Below are positions 34,101 to 46,987 of a stretch of 64,000 nucleotides of DNA, piece by piece. Location: the NCBI RefSeq assembly GCF_002994745.2, contig NC_037090.1, positions 22,208,001 to 22,272,000 of the forward strand. Reading direction: 5' to 3'. A program made the translations under genes and the position numbers. Source of the stretch: Rosa chinensis. Its lineage: Eukaryota > Streptophyta > Magnoliopsida > Rosales > Rosaceae. The notes under the pieces were generated by a model that was given only the letters and a program-made list of their open reading frames with translations, made no database searches and had not been told where the DNA came from. Each line of letters opens with the position of its first letter. Within the stretch, counting starts at the first letter, position 1.

Positions 34101-37100
34101 TTGAAGCCCATGAAAATCGAAAGATCTAAGTGGCAATGCATCATCTCATTTTTTGCTTGATGTAAATTGATAGTGGGTAATGGGGAAAGGGTGAAGTTTT
34201 GAGAAGAGAGATGGGTTGGGGAAATATATAAGTATTAGCTAGGGTGTGCACTAATTCCTCTATTCTTCATGTGAGTTCAGACATTAGGTTGGAGGGAACT
34301 TTAGTGATTCGGAAGTTGGGGCGTTTCATCTAGAACAGACAAAAGAAAGTGGATGCTGGAGTCATCATGCGAATTCTCTTGTAAATTATTCTCATGGCAT
34401 TTAATGGTCAATCCCTCCTTTTTTCAATTCATTCGTACTTCTGTAATATGGAAAGGGTGTTAGTTTGGAGTCCATGGGAAAGGTTAATGCATTTGCCATG
34501 GTTTATGTTTCATGGTTCAGAGGACAAGACATGATGTTTCTTTTTCCCCTAATTGGTTGCAATATGTTAAGCTGATTCTGAATATGTGAGCCATTAGATT
34601 TTACAATGTCCAGTTACTTTAATTCTTGGAAAAGGGTATTTTACGGAGTCTAGTTTGAGTTGGGACAATCTGGTAGACTTTGTGGCCTTATAGAGTGAAA
34701 ATTACAAGTTCTTTTATCAGAGGAAAAAAAGGGATTGGTGCTGGTCTGATGTGGTGTAATGGCTGTATTTTGGGTCATTTGGATAGTTGGAAATAAAGAG
34801 TAGTTTTGAGAATTTAGATGTGGGAGAAGCTGGAGTTTTTGTGGGAAACGGTTTGCTTATGGGCATCTGTATGGGCATTGGTTTCCTCAGAATTTGGACA
34901 TAGTTCATAACATGCTGTTCTTCATTATTGCAACGCTGCCATGGTTTAGTTATGTTGCTTTTTGCTGTAGGTTTGCATGATGCTATCTTGAGTAGTAGTC
35001 TAGATCTTTGTTTCTTTTTTTTCTTTTTTTTTGGTTCACATGTTTTCTATATACCTATAAGGGAATAGGAGTTCTAGAAAAACAGACATCACAAAAAATT
35101 GAGTGTTTTTTCTTGTTTACTTTTGCAGGGCAACTAAACGATTAACTGAAATGAGGAGCACCTTTGGCTCTGATTGTCAATTACTATGCATCAATTCTTC
35201 TCAAGATGGTGCAGTTGAACATCAAGATAATCCTTGGGTGCTTTATGTAAGTTAATCTTAAGGACGTACTAATACTGGTTTTCAGATCAATATCATTTGG
35301 CAGCAATGCTATCTGAAATTATTAGATAAAGTTACACTAAGGTTGTATCCTTGTGTGTTTAAATGACAGAGTTCTGAAGACTTACCTAGTCAACCTCTTC
35401 GTTGTTTCCTTAACGTTGATGATTTTAATGAGGTAAACTGCTTTTCTAAGTCATTAGCTACTGTTCTTATAATCCTATGTAGGGTTGATGATTCAAATTT
35501 TTTGCTTACGTCAGAATTTTGACCATGATCTCCAATTTGTACAAACTGGGAACAGATAAAAGATCTCATGCAAGATTTTTCATCTAAGCACATCATCCCT
35601 TACATGGAGCAAAAAATACGTGTGCTGAATCAGCAGGTATTCATCTCCATATTGTATTATATAGTAGGGAACCTTTTTACTTCTCAGTCTGCATTTGGTT
35701 TCAACTCTTCTTATACAGATATATATGATTCTAAAGTCATATTCTTTCCTTCTCCAGGTGTCTGCAACAAGAAAGGGTTTCCGGAACCAAATAAAAAATT
35801 TGTGGTGGAGAAAAGGGAAAGACGAGGTGGTGGATTCACCCAGCGGCCCTACGTATGTTATACAAAAGATTTTATTTCATTGTTACTGTGTGTTCCTTAT
35901 TTGTCTCTGTTCTTCTAATATGGCTTTTTAATTCCCTATTCAAGGTATACCTTTAGCTCCATTGAATCTCAGATTAGAGTTCTGGGTGATTACGCCTTCA
36001 TGCTACGTGATTATGAACTTGCATTATCGAACTATCGCCTAATATCAACAGATTATAAGCTTGATAAAGCCTGGAAACGCTTTGCTGGTGCACAGGTGGG
36101 TTTAATGTCTTCCGGATTGTTTCCAATATATAATACAAAATACTAAACAGATCATGTACATATTTAAGTGACATGATGGGGGAAGTTTCATGTGGCATCC
36201 AAACTTTGTTTAATATTCTGTGGGATCGTTTGCTCATCGATTTCAAATTTTATTTGGTCTCTAGCGTTAAAATGTCACATTTACTGCTCATCGCATGGTT
36301 TAAATAATGTAGAAAACAATGTGGCCTCTTTTAGATTATCCTTTCCAAATTTTATATTGTCTTTTTGAAGTTTGTTTTTATAGATCTGCTTTTAATTCCT
36401 GTTTTGATCTCTGTAGCCGAGCTAACTTTTGTATTTGCCCTTGCAGGAAATGATGGGGCTTGCATATTTCATGTTGGACCACTCAAGAAAGGAGGCAGAG
36501 AGTTGCATGGATACTGCATTTACTTACTATCTAGTACGAATTATATATTCATTTTCCATGTTTTTTATTTTTTATTCTTTTTCAAAAGAAGTAATAATTT
36601 TGCGAAGAAAAACATCTTTTGCACAATTACGTCTATTCCTAATTTACACAATACATTTGTCTTTTAACTCCTTGCTATTGTTGGTAGGAAAAAAAAAAAC
36701 ACCGTCTTCAGAAACTATAATAATTTGCAGAACTACATGTCATCCAAATATCTATTTAATAAATTGTCTTGAGAATGAAACATTTGAAGTGGCATTAAAT
36801 AAATTGGCATTCAAATTGGAAAGGTTGGATCATCTTACCTGTAACAACCCAAGAACCTTGGGAAACTGTTGTAGATAACCAACCAACCCAAGGGGCTTGT
36901 CCCGTCCATAGGAAGCAGTGCCTTCATAAATTGGACACCAATGAAACCATCTACCTAAAGTTCATCTCTCTAATGTGTAGTATATAACCTATTTAAAACA
37001 GCTGCATACCTTGTTATCAATTCCATCTTTGCTGTCAACAAGTTTCCTAGTTATGATACTATATTCTTAGAATTGAGCGGCTTAGTTGGGAAGTTTTTAA

Positions 37101-40100
37101 GTACAATTAAATCTTATAGTAATTTCATACTTGTAGCTTCTTCCCCAATCTCTATGTTGCTTTATATATGTTTAAAACATGTTTGTATTCTTGCAGAAAT
37201 ATGCATTATCTAGTCAGCAGAACGCAACACGATGTGGTCTTTGGTGGGTAGAGATGTTGAAGGCAAGATATCAGTATAGAGAGGCTGCAACTGTTTACTT
37301 TCGTGTTGGTGCTGAGGTAATGGCCATTCTTTCAATATAATACATAATGAAAATTCTCTTTCTTGCTCCTGACTAATTCTTTCTCAGGAGCCTCTACATT
37401 CTGCTGTAATGCTTGAGCAAGCATCCTATTGCTACTTATTGTCCAAACCACCTATGTTACACAAATATGGGTTTCATCTTGTTCTTTCTGGTGATCGTTA
37501 CAAGAAATGTGATCAGGTAGCTATATCTCGAGTAATTAAAAAGTTAGCTCGTTAATTGCTGCATCTTATGAATTTTTTTCCTGTACTACCCTATACTCTC
37601 CAGATCAAACATGCAATTCGCACATATAGAAGTGCCATGTCTGTATATAAAGGAACTACATGGAGCCATATTAAAGACCATATCCATTTCCATCTTGCAC
37701 AGTAAGTTAACTCGAGTTAGGTCTGGCTTGTATGACTTGTTGGATAAATTGTAGATAGTTTCTTAATACAATTTCTGTGATTCAGGTGGTATGCTCTTCT
37801 GGGGTTGTATGATTTGGCTGTCTCACATATGTTGGAGGTTCTGGCGTGTAGGCATCAGTCCAAGACAATGCAGGAGTTATTCCTGAAGGACTTCCTTGAA
37901 ATTGTTCAGGTTGGCACTATTCTCATTCTGTGCTTGAGAGGAGGGCAAATTGCATGTGTTTGTTATTTATTTATTTATTGTATAAAAAGTGGGCTTGTAT
38001 TTTCTACCTCTCCAGAATGTCTGGTTTGACATGACATTTTAGACCCGTTTTGCACCCATAATGAGTTTGATGTCTTGTATCTTTTAGTATATATAATTTT
38101 TTAATACACACACACATAGATATATGGCGTCCTTTGTTATCCCAACCCGGTGTCCTTTTGAAGGCTCAAAACAACCCAAGAGTCTGAAAAGTTAAATATG
38201 ATCTTGATAGAAACAAACAAAAAAAACTCTGGGCTAGACATAACTGGTGGATAAGTTCTTTAACTAATACTGTCAAAACTAATTATCACTCTTAGGTTGT
38301 CACTTTCTACTTTCATTCTTTCTAATTCAAGCAATGTAACTGATAACAAAAGTGTATCCCCAATCTAGCTGTTACTGGAACTTAACTGAGCTTTCTCTTG
38401 GATCCTACAGAAAACAGGAAAAAAATTTGAGGTTTCAAAGCTTCAGTTGCCTGAGATCAATATTCCATCTCTTCGGGTCTTCTTTGAAGATCATCGAACC
38501 TATGCATCATCTGCAGCTGTAAGTTGTATCACTTTTTCTAGAAATGTTTTATTTAATGCTCTCTCTCTCTCTCTCTCTCCTTTTTTTTTGTTGGTTTCTT
38601 TCTCGTCAGTTTTATTACTCTCAGTTGATGGTCCTGCTTAGTAGATACTTTTCATGGGGTCCTTGTAGTTGATGTTATCTTTTATTTAAAACATTTCAGG
38701 CTTCTGTTAAAGAAAGATTATGGCGTTCTTTAGAGGAGGAAATGGTTCCATCTACGTCAACTGGCAGAACTAATTGGCTGGAGTTACAATCAAAGCTTAT
38801 CCCAAAGAAGTTTAAAGAATCAAATATATGTGTTGCAGGAGGTATGAAGATATGTTTGAGTATTACATTAAGTTGCGTGGTCGATATATATATCAAAATT
38901 TCCATGACAAACCTTCAAGGATTGTATATCAAAAGAGCATGAGATTTTTCTCAGGATATCTTTTGCTAGTCCTAAATTCCAAAACAGAAGTAGGGCAGTA
39001 ATAGATACTGCAACCTATACTTGTTATATGCTTGACTACTATGGAAGAAGATATAGATGGGCTTTATTTCGACCAAAAAAAAATTAAAAAGCAAGATGTA
39101 GTTGGCTTAATATCTGGTTCATCACCCAATTGCAGAAGCAGTCAAGATTGATATTGAGTTTAAGAACCCTCTGCAAATTCCTCTCCTCCTATCCAGTGTT
39201 TACTTAATATGTGAGCTTTCTGCCAGCACTGATGAAATGAAATCCGGTAATTACTCACCTTGCTTCTCTTTTCAATTAATTATCTGAGTAACATAAGTAT
39301 TACATTTACAATATGGCTAATCATTCTGTGATGATGCAGATGAAAATAATTCATTGGTGGGCGTCCAAAATAATGATGAGTCTACCAAATTAAACCACAG
39401 GTGTGTACATTATTTTAAGCAATTGATTTCTTTTTTGAAGGCATTAGTGAGGTGTCTGTCAGGCAATTTAATAAATCGCAGGCATTCCTTGAGCCTTTCT
39501 GCTAGGGCATATCCCAAATGATAATTTTGGTATGGATTTGTTATTTTTAAGAAGAAAAATAAAATAATAATCAAAATGAAAAGAATACCTCCACTTATTT
39601 ATTATTCAAGCCAGACTAAAGGCACAAAACCAAATGGCTCCTTCTGAAGCATAATTTCATTGATTTTGGCCTGCACCATGGACATCTAAAGTTGTGGCAT
39701 GAATTTGTTCCATTTTTGATTGAGCCATAGACAATTACATATGATTTTATTGTAAAAAGTTTTAGTGTCAATTGCTTATAGAGTTATACTTATATGCCTT
39801 GAACTTTGCTTGCTAACGAATTTTTTTTTCTATTGATGGTTATGCTTTGCCTTGTGGGTGAGAAAACGTCTCATGTCACACTTTTGTCTTTGGAAACAGT
39901 GATCATGACTATGTTGTCTGTTTGCTGTAAAACATGATAGCATTCTTGCAGTAAATTCAGTTTCTTTCTCCAATAAGAAAATATGTGGCCATGTTTGCAG
40001 TAGCTAAAGTGAATATTTACTTTGAGTTTTGCAGGGATGTGGACTCTGAGACATTGTTTTCTTTGTCTGATGTGGACGTTTCAATGGGAGGAGGTGAAAC

Positions 40101-43100
40101 AACTCTGGTAAGCATTTCGTTTGATTTGTGGATGTAAATGCAAAATGAAGTAATCAAAACAGACTACTTTGTTTTTCTATTATAAGACATAATAGACTTC
40201 TTGTCTATAATGTGTACATATTTTCCTTATCGAGACTATCGTCAATTCTAAAATATATAGAACCTAGGATTGACATGCCTTTTCCTTCTGCAGCTAGGAT
40301 GTTTTCTGCTGATTATAACCCTAACTCCGTCCTTGCCATCTATATCTTTCTGAATAGATCTCTTTCTTCTATATCAAAAAGATGTCACTACTGCTGATGC
40401 CTGATGGTAACTGCAATTGAAATATATATGAAGATGCCCTTAGTTATCCGGTTAACAAAATTGACAAAATTTATATCTGGACTTTACGCAACAACTCTAT
40501 CAAAAGTTATTTGAACTTGGAAACCCTAAATGACATGAAAGACTGTGAACAAATTATGATAACAGCTACTTCAGAGGTCAACCAGAGATTATAATGACTT
40601 ATTAGAAAAGAGGTGTCTATTAGAAATTTCCTTTGGGGGTAAATATTGAATAATTTAAAGGAATTTGTTGCAAAATTTAAAGGGGAGTGAAATTCACACT
40701 CCCTATATTACAATCCACACTCCATGTTTCCTTTTTTAGTATCTTAAATTTTATCTTTTTGTAAAGAAAAAAAAAGTGTGAATTTCATTCTAAAAGAGGA
40801 AAGGAATGTGAATTGCAAAATTAGGACTGTGAATTTCATTCTCCAATTTAAAATAAGTTGTTGGTATATCTCTCTTCGTTAAGGCAGTGTGATTCAAAAT
40901 AGTGGCTTCTGTAAACCTAATGGCAATCATTGGTTAGGTTGGTACTGGAATTTAATACATGCTTCGCCACATATATCTCTTAACCAGATAGAGAATGCAG
41001 GTTAGAGTAATTAGCATGATTAGCTAATCGTATGCATGACTTATATAATGGTATTTCTTTCCTTTCCGGGTAATAAGAAATTTTGCAGTGTTAATTCTAT
41101 GTATATTTCCTGTGTGTATGGGTTTTCACTCTGTTTTACATATGGAAAGAACTACCCATCTCTTAAAAGTTACATTTTTATGTCTATTCCCTAGCAGCTT
41201 CAAAGAGAGTTCAACTTAGTTTTCAGGTTCTCATGATTTTTTAACACATAATGCTCACACCTTATAGCTTCTGGATTTCTCATTGTCAATTTTTGCTTCT
41301 TCCAGGTGCAACTAACAGTTACTCCCAGAGTAGAAGGTGTTTTACAAATTGTTGGCGTAAAGTGGAAATTATCAGATTTTGTTGTTGGTTTCCATAACTT
41401 TGACACTAGATCTGTGAAGATAATCGGAAAGCAGAGACAGAAGGCCAATCATCCTCTAAGTATTAATTTAAAGTTTGCAGTGGTTAAGGTGAATGCCCCC
41501 TCTCCCTCTCTTTCCACCACCAGATTTTACCGCGTAGACCAAGTTGGGCATTTTCTTTTTTCAATTAACTGTGTTCTCTCCAATGTCAGAGTGTACCCAA
41601 GCTTGAAGGTGTCATTCATTCACTACCTGAAAGGGCGTATGCAGGGGATGTACGGCACCTTGTGTTGGAGTTGAAGAACCAATCAGAATTTTCTGTTAAG
41701 GTATGAGCTTTTGCATTCAATCATCTTTTGGTAGTTTTGTCAATGAAGAGGATGTTGCCATTGTGGGGACTTTTATGGATTTGTTAGTTTACTTCTTGAA
41801 TTTTGGAGGTTGAGTCAGCTTGAACTCTTTCTGATCTGGGATTCTCAATGTCATTATTGGTGTAGTGATGTCATTGCATGAGCTAATGATGTAAACATTA
41901 TTCTATCCATGCTCTTGGGCAGCAGATATAGCCAAGCTTGCCTGTATGTCATGTCAGGGGCTGTGTCTGGATGTATCTCTGTGTATTAGTGTTAATATAT
42001 GAACTGATGCAGTTTATAGCCAAGCTCGGCTATATGTCATGTCGGGGGCTAGCTTTGTGTCTGGATGCATCTCTGTGTATTAGTGTGATTATATGAAGTT
42101 ATGAACTGATGAAGTTTATTTTCTTACAGAATCTGAAAATGAAGATTAGTCATCCTAGATTCCTAAATGTTGGGCAACGGGAAAGTTTGAACTCAGAGTT
42201 TCCTGCTTGCTTAGGAAAGAAAACATCTCAGCATTCTGATATACGTTCCGACTCTGACGTGTCTCATTCTGTGTTTCTATTTCCAGAGGTCAGTATCCAA
42301 TTTCTCCCCTGGTGTTTTGAGGTATTATTTTGAGAATTGTAACTGGTGTTTTTCTGACGTTTTATTTTATCCATCTCTTTCCTTCAGGATACTAAAATTC
42401 AAGGGGAAAAACCATTGCTGTGGCCTCTTTGGTTTCGAGCAGCACTACCTGGGAACATCTCGTTGGACATATCTATATATTATGAGATGGGAGATGTGTC
42501 AAGCGGAATTAAATATCGCACTTTACGCATGCATTACAATCTACAGGTGTGTACATGATATCAGCAATGAAAATTTCTTGACTTGATTGACTTTTGAAGA
42601 AACAAATTGATAGTTTTTTTTATTAATGACTTAATGTTGATGTCTGAGTTTATATGGTAATACTTGTGTCCTTTCTAGATTAATTTCATCTTTTCGAATG
42701 ACTGCCAATCTTCAACTATGCATATAATCAAAACCTGATCAGTGAGCACTACTAAATTTCATTGACATAGGTATTGCCATCGTTGGATGTGTCATTCCAA
42801 ATCAGTCCTTGTCCATCAAGATTGCGTGAGTTCCTTGTGCGCATGGATGTTGTCAACAAGACCAGCTCAGAGAGTTTCCAAGTTCATCAGTTATCATCTG
42901 TTGGTCAGAAATGGGAGGTCTCATTACTTCAACCTGTCGATGCCATCTTTCCTTCACAATCTTTAATGGCTCATCAAGCATTATCATGCTTCTTCATGCT
43001 TAAGGTTGGTACAGCAGCTCAAACTGAGAGTCCATGTTTATATATAGAATTTCTTTCTATATAACCTTCATTTGTTGTTTTAAGGTTTTTCGTAACTACC

Positions 43101-44703
43101 TCAGTATTGCAATTTTGGTTAAGGTCTGAAGGTCTTTTTCTGATATTCTTTATGTATTATTTTGTGGAAGCTGCTCTACAATAATATAAGATTAGGGCTT
43201 TAAGTTTTTTTTTTTTTTTTTTTTTTGTATTGTTTAAACTCTCCCTGTTAAGTGTTTAAGCCTTAGAATCTCTTTGGTTGCTTGACATTTTGCATCATTG
43301 TCCACCGGGCTGTGATAAAAGGATTGCTGGTGTATGTTACTATCTTGTCATCTTGTTTGACTTGGTTTGTCTTCACCCTTTTTTTGGTTGTAAAGTGCTA
43401 CATTTTTGTATTCAGAGTCGTAGCAAGCCATCAACTTCTGAAGATGAGACATCCTCTTGTTCCCCGCTTCTGGGAAGTGATGTGACATTGAGTACTGAGG
43501 GCAGCTGTGGACCACTTTTCGATATAGCCAGCTCGCCACTGGCGGATTTCCACCATTGTGAAAGACTGCAGCAGGAAATTTCACATAAGGTTGGTTCTTT
43601 TCTTGCTACATTGTTTCTGTTATTTGTTTTGTTCAGTATTCCTCGTTGTATTTGGTTGTTGACTTCTGAATCTCCATGTCTTGAATGGTAGTTGGGCTTG
43701 ATTATTTATGTTAATGTATGGACCCAATATTCTATGTGCATTATTTTGTATTTGTTAGAAGGTTGTAAAAAAGGCAATTAAGGGGCCAGATAATAATTGG
43801 TCTTCTCAATCATTGATAAAGAACATCTTTGATGAATCAGCTTATGCTTTTGCTAGTGTTGTTGTTTCTCAGCATTTAATGATATTGAGCCTTCTATTTG
43901 TCAGGGAGACGTGAATACAGTTGACTTCATATTGATCTCTCGGCCTCTGAAGAATGATGCTCACCCTGTGGTTTCTGATCTACCACATCTTTTTTCTCAT
44001 CATGCATGTCACTGCAGGCAAGACTTGCTTCAATAGCAACAGTTTGATTAAGAATCCGAAATTTATCTTGTTTGTTTTCTCTTGTCTTTTCCTGTTTTTA
44101 TTTCTCAATTTTCTGATTTTGCTTAAAAGTGTTTGGTTACACTAACATCTGCATGGTGGTTAAATTTACAGTATCGAGAGCAGTAGTCCCATATTGTGGC
44201 TGGTGGATGGACCTCGAACCTTGTATCATAACTTCTCAGCTTCTTTTTGTGAAATAAATTTTCACATGACTATATACAACTCATCAGATGTCATTGCATC
44301 TGTATGCATTAAAACCTACGACTCCAACAGTGATAATTTGAGTGATGCAATTCCAGTTCAACCTGCCACGTCTTCTAGCAACCAAGATGGATGGCATGAT
44401 CTCCCACTAGTTAATGAAATTAGAGTGACTTCTGATGTCGTTGGAGCTCGGACTGGGAAGTCATCGTCAGTGGAGAGTGTTACCCCATTTATTTGGTCTG
44501 GGTCAAGCTCTACTAAAGTCGAACTGGAGCCTAAGTCAAGAGCTGAGATTCCCCTTCAAGTTTGTGTATTCTCTCCCGGAACATTCGATTTGTCAAATTA
44601 TGTTTTGCATTGGAAACTTTTGCTTTCTAATGGTGATGGTCTACAGTCTTCTGGGGCATGCCAGGGATATCCTTATTTTCTTACCGTGCTCCAGTCTGCC
44701 TAA
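31140..44703 (+). CDS. TRAPPC8: TRAPPC8 homologue (TRAPP tethering complex), 28 exons
   Basis: TRAPPC8 (Trs85) is a subunit of TRAPP vesicle-tethering complexes in Golgi/post-Golgi traffic and autophagy. Exons: 31140-31302, 31423-31517, 32114-32213, 32505-32609, 32776-32938, 35129-35246, 35370-35432, 35556-35636, 35758-35852, 35945-36095, 36447-36533, 37197-37316, 37388-37516, 37604-37701, 37786-37909, 38411-38518, 38700-38841, 39136-39246, 39340-39400, 40035-40107, 41306-41488, 41590-41700, 42130-42288, 42388-42546, 42771-43004, 43416-43589, 43905-44017, 44172-44703. All phases close to 1283 residues, the usual plant length. The start MVDPANTPLGKMLLEEITPV and a tetratricopeptide-like middle (AFMLRDYELALSNYRLIS, HFHLAQWYALLGLYDLAVSH) are typical, and the C-terminus is beta-rich. 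Intron 5 holds a LINE, intron 20 a MITE, and intron 27 appears to be GC-AG. Confidence 0.95.
33350..34970 (+). mobile_element. Decayed LINE fragment in TRAPPC8 intron 5
   Basis: Degenerate matches to the C-terminal part of a plant L1 LINE ORF2 appear in order: LGLPLGGN near 33675, then SFWDPVVEKVERI, AWRQSNFTYF and FRLAERIEKLIRESLWVRR near 33850. Further on, VMAVFWVIWIVGN-type sequence near 34760 matches the usual FWCIWLERN region. Stops and frameshifts are abundant. This part of the protein overlaps that of the helicase-intron LINE, but the copy is independent. Confidence 0.7.
40682..40844. mobile_element. MITE (hAT-like) in TRAPPC8 intron 20, perfect 8-bp TSD
   Basis: The 163-bp element has terminal inverted repeats GGGGAGTGAAATTCACACTCC and the inverse of GGACTGTGAATTTCATTCTCC. 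It is bounded by AATTTAAA at 40674-40681 and 40845-40852. There is no coding capacity. Confidence 0.85.
41929..42120. repeat. Tandem duplication (87-bp period) in TRAPPC8 intron 22
   Basis: Copies begin TAGCCAAGCT at 41929 and 42016. Both include TATGTCATGTC.GGGGCT and ATCTCTGTGTATTAGTGT. The second copy runs up to the next 3' splice site region. Confidence 0.85.
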
Positions 44704-45914
44704 AGTTTTCTTTCATTTGCTGTTTCATTCTCCCCTCTCAAATTAAAGGTACTGTTGATGTATCACGGCTTTGTATTTTTGGCCTGTAAATCATTATATT
44801 TGCAATGTAAGGCTTAGTGTAGTTAGAGTAGTAGTTAGAATAGTAAATGAAATTGTTTTTGTTCATTATAATAATAGAAATGAGTGTTAATCGTTCTCCG
44901 CCAATTGGATACACGAATGTTACATTTTGAATAGATATACATACTTTTGCGTTAATATACTCGACTGTTTTGTCAGTTGTGCAATTTGCTTTTGTTACTG
45001 TTTGCGATTACAGTATTGCTAGAGGGATTGCCGCTAATAATATATTGTAATATTTTTTATTTTGGTTTTTTGTTTGGAAGAGTGCTATAGCATGTTTGGG
45101 AATTGAGATTGCTTTTAGGATACCCAGAGGCGCTATAATGCTATAATGCTCGGGTTAGTTTGAAAAGCACTAGTGAATTTTCATCTAAATTAGTATTTGA
45201 GAAACACTTTTTAAACGCAATCCGAACAGAGGCCCCAAGTATTTATTAGAGTTTATCGGAATTAACCTAAATAAAAGTTTAAATAATTCATGACCGACAT
45301 GAAAATTGAAAAGAACTAGCAATTAAGGGAAATGTCTCTAAATTGTAATTTGAAATTATGTAATTTTTCACAGCCTGGCCAACTGGTATGAAGACAGAAA
45401 AAAATGAAAAACCAAATACAAGATTACAAAATCTCCCCCTGATTAAGACGATTCTATCTTCGCGACTAATTGCCTAATTAATTACATTCCGTATGGCACC
45501 TGCAAAACCAGAGCAGAAACCAATAGCGAAAGTGCAGAGAAGAAGACAATACCCGAATAAGAAGCGACCGAGTCCAATTTAAAAACACACGTTTCCCGAT
45601 AATATACATATACGTAGCAGTTATCCCAACTCTTTACACTAGGGGAAATAAGAAAGCCAATTTTTCTCTTTCCGTCACGCGTTTACGGAAGCCCAACTGG
45701 TACACGGCCCAGTCACTTCCTCCCTCTTTCTTCTTTCTCATACAAAAGAAGACCGCGTCCATCATCAACTACGTCGTTGACTAATCTCGCTCTCAAGCCA
45801 CCAGAAGAAGAAGGCCACCACCCTCTCCTTCTTCTTCTCATCTCCAAATCTTCGTTTCCGCATTCAGTCTCTCTCCATTTCTTCTCATCAATCCGATCGA
45901 CACTCCGGTAAACG
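44704..45914. other. Intergenic between TRAPPC8 and the first syntaxin
   Basis: It contains the TRAPPC8 3' UTR and, at its right end, a pyrimidine-rich CTTCTTCTTC leader (45790-45890) that is probably the syntaxin 5' UTR. A weakly inverted pair (GCATGTTTGGGAATTG at 45089, and the inverse of CGCAATCCGAACAGAGGCC near 45230) may be a decayed MITE. Confidence 0.45.
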
Positions 45915-46987
45915 ATGAACGACCTGTTTTCCGGCTCCTTCTCCAGGTTCCGCAGCGAGCCCGACAACAACGACGAGCACGTCATCGAGATGTCGTCGGC
46001 GGCGGCGTCCGGCACCGGCGCCGGAGTCAACCTCGACAAGTTCTTCGGCGACGTCGAGTCCGTCAAGGACGAGCTCAAGGAGCTGGAGCGCATCCACCAG
46101 AACCTCCAGTCCGCTCACGAGCAGAGCAAGACTCTTCACAACGCCAACACCGTCAAGGACCTCCGATCTCGCATGGACGCTGACGTCACTCTCGCTCTCA
46201 AGAAGGCGAAGGTGATCAAGGTCCGCCTGGAGGCGCTGGACCGGTCCAACGCCGCGAACAGGAGCCTGCCGGGCTGCGGGCCGGGGTCGTCGTCGGACCG
46301 GACCAGGATCTCCGTCGTCAACGGGCTGAGGAAGAAGCTCAAGGACTCCATGGACAGCTTCAACTCCCTCCGCCAGAAGATCTCGCTCGAGTACAGAGAG
46401 ACCGTCCAGCGCCGGTACTACACCGTCTCCGGTGAGAATCCCGACGAGAAGACGCTCGACCTCCTCATCTCCACAGGTAAAACCTTCAATTTAATTTCTT
46501 CTCCAAACTCGGGCAATGGCAAAATTTCGTCATTTCAATTTGGCTGACTGAGATTGTGATTTCGATGATGATTGCAGGGCAGAGCGAAACGTTTCTGCAG
46601 AAGGCGATCCAGGAGCAAGGGCGGGGGCAGGTGCTGGACACGATCAACGAGATCCAGGAGCGGCACGACGCCGTGAAGGACATGGAGAAGAATCTGCACG
46701 AGCTGCACCAGGTGTTCCTGGACATGGCGGTGCTGGTCCAAGCCCAGGGGGAGCAGCTCGACGACATCGAGAGCCACGTGCAGCGAGCCAGCTCCTTCGT
46801 CAGGGGTGGGACGCAGCAGCTGGGGAAGGCCAGGGTGTACCAGAAGAACACCCGAAAATGGACTTGCTTTCTGATCATACTATTGCTTGTGATTGCTTTG
46901 ATTATCATTTTGAGTTTGAAGCCGTGGAATTGGGGCGGCGGAGGAGGAGGCAATAACCCCACGCCAGCACCACCATCGCCGGCATAG
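45915..46987 (+). CDS. SYP121: SYP121-like plasma-membrane syntaxin (Qa-SNARE)
   Basis: Qa-SNARE of the SYP12 class, which drives vesicle fusion at the plasma membrane and takes part in immunity-linked secretion. There are two exons, 45915-46476 and 46578-46987, with the intron after LLISTG in phase 1 and a total of 323 residues. In order: N-terminal [12 protein letters not shown], the Habc three-helix region ([20 protein letters not shown] onward), the conserved [17 protein letters not shown], then the SNARE helix ([20 protein letters not shown] to QLDDIESHV). A tail anchor ([16 protein letters not shown]) and a short Gly/Pro-rich lumenal end follow. The start is fixed by the family N-terminus MNDLF. 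Exon 1 is strikingly GC-rich. SYP121 is preferred over SYP122 because of VNLDKFF..VESVK and LKPWN followed by poly-Gly. Confidence 0.93.

Noticed and set aside
45713..46363. Long minus-strand ORFs across syntaxin exon 1, with similar ones at 49225-49704
   Set aside because: They are antisense shadows of GC-rich syntaxin exons; the plus strand encodes the complete SNARE.
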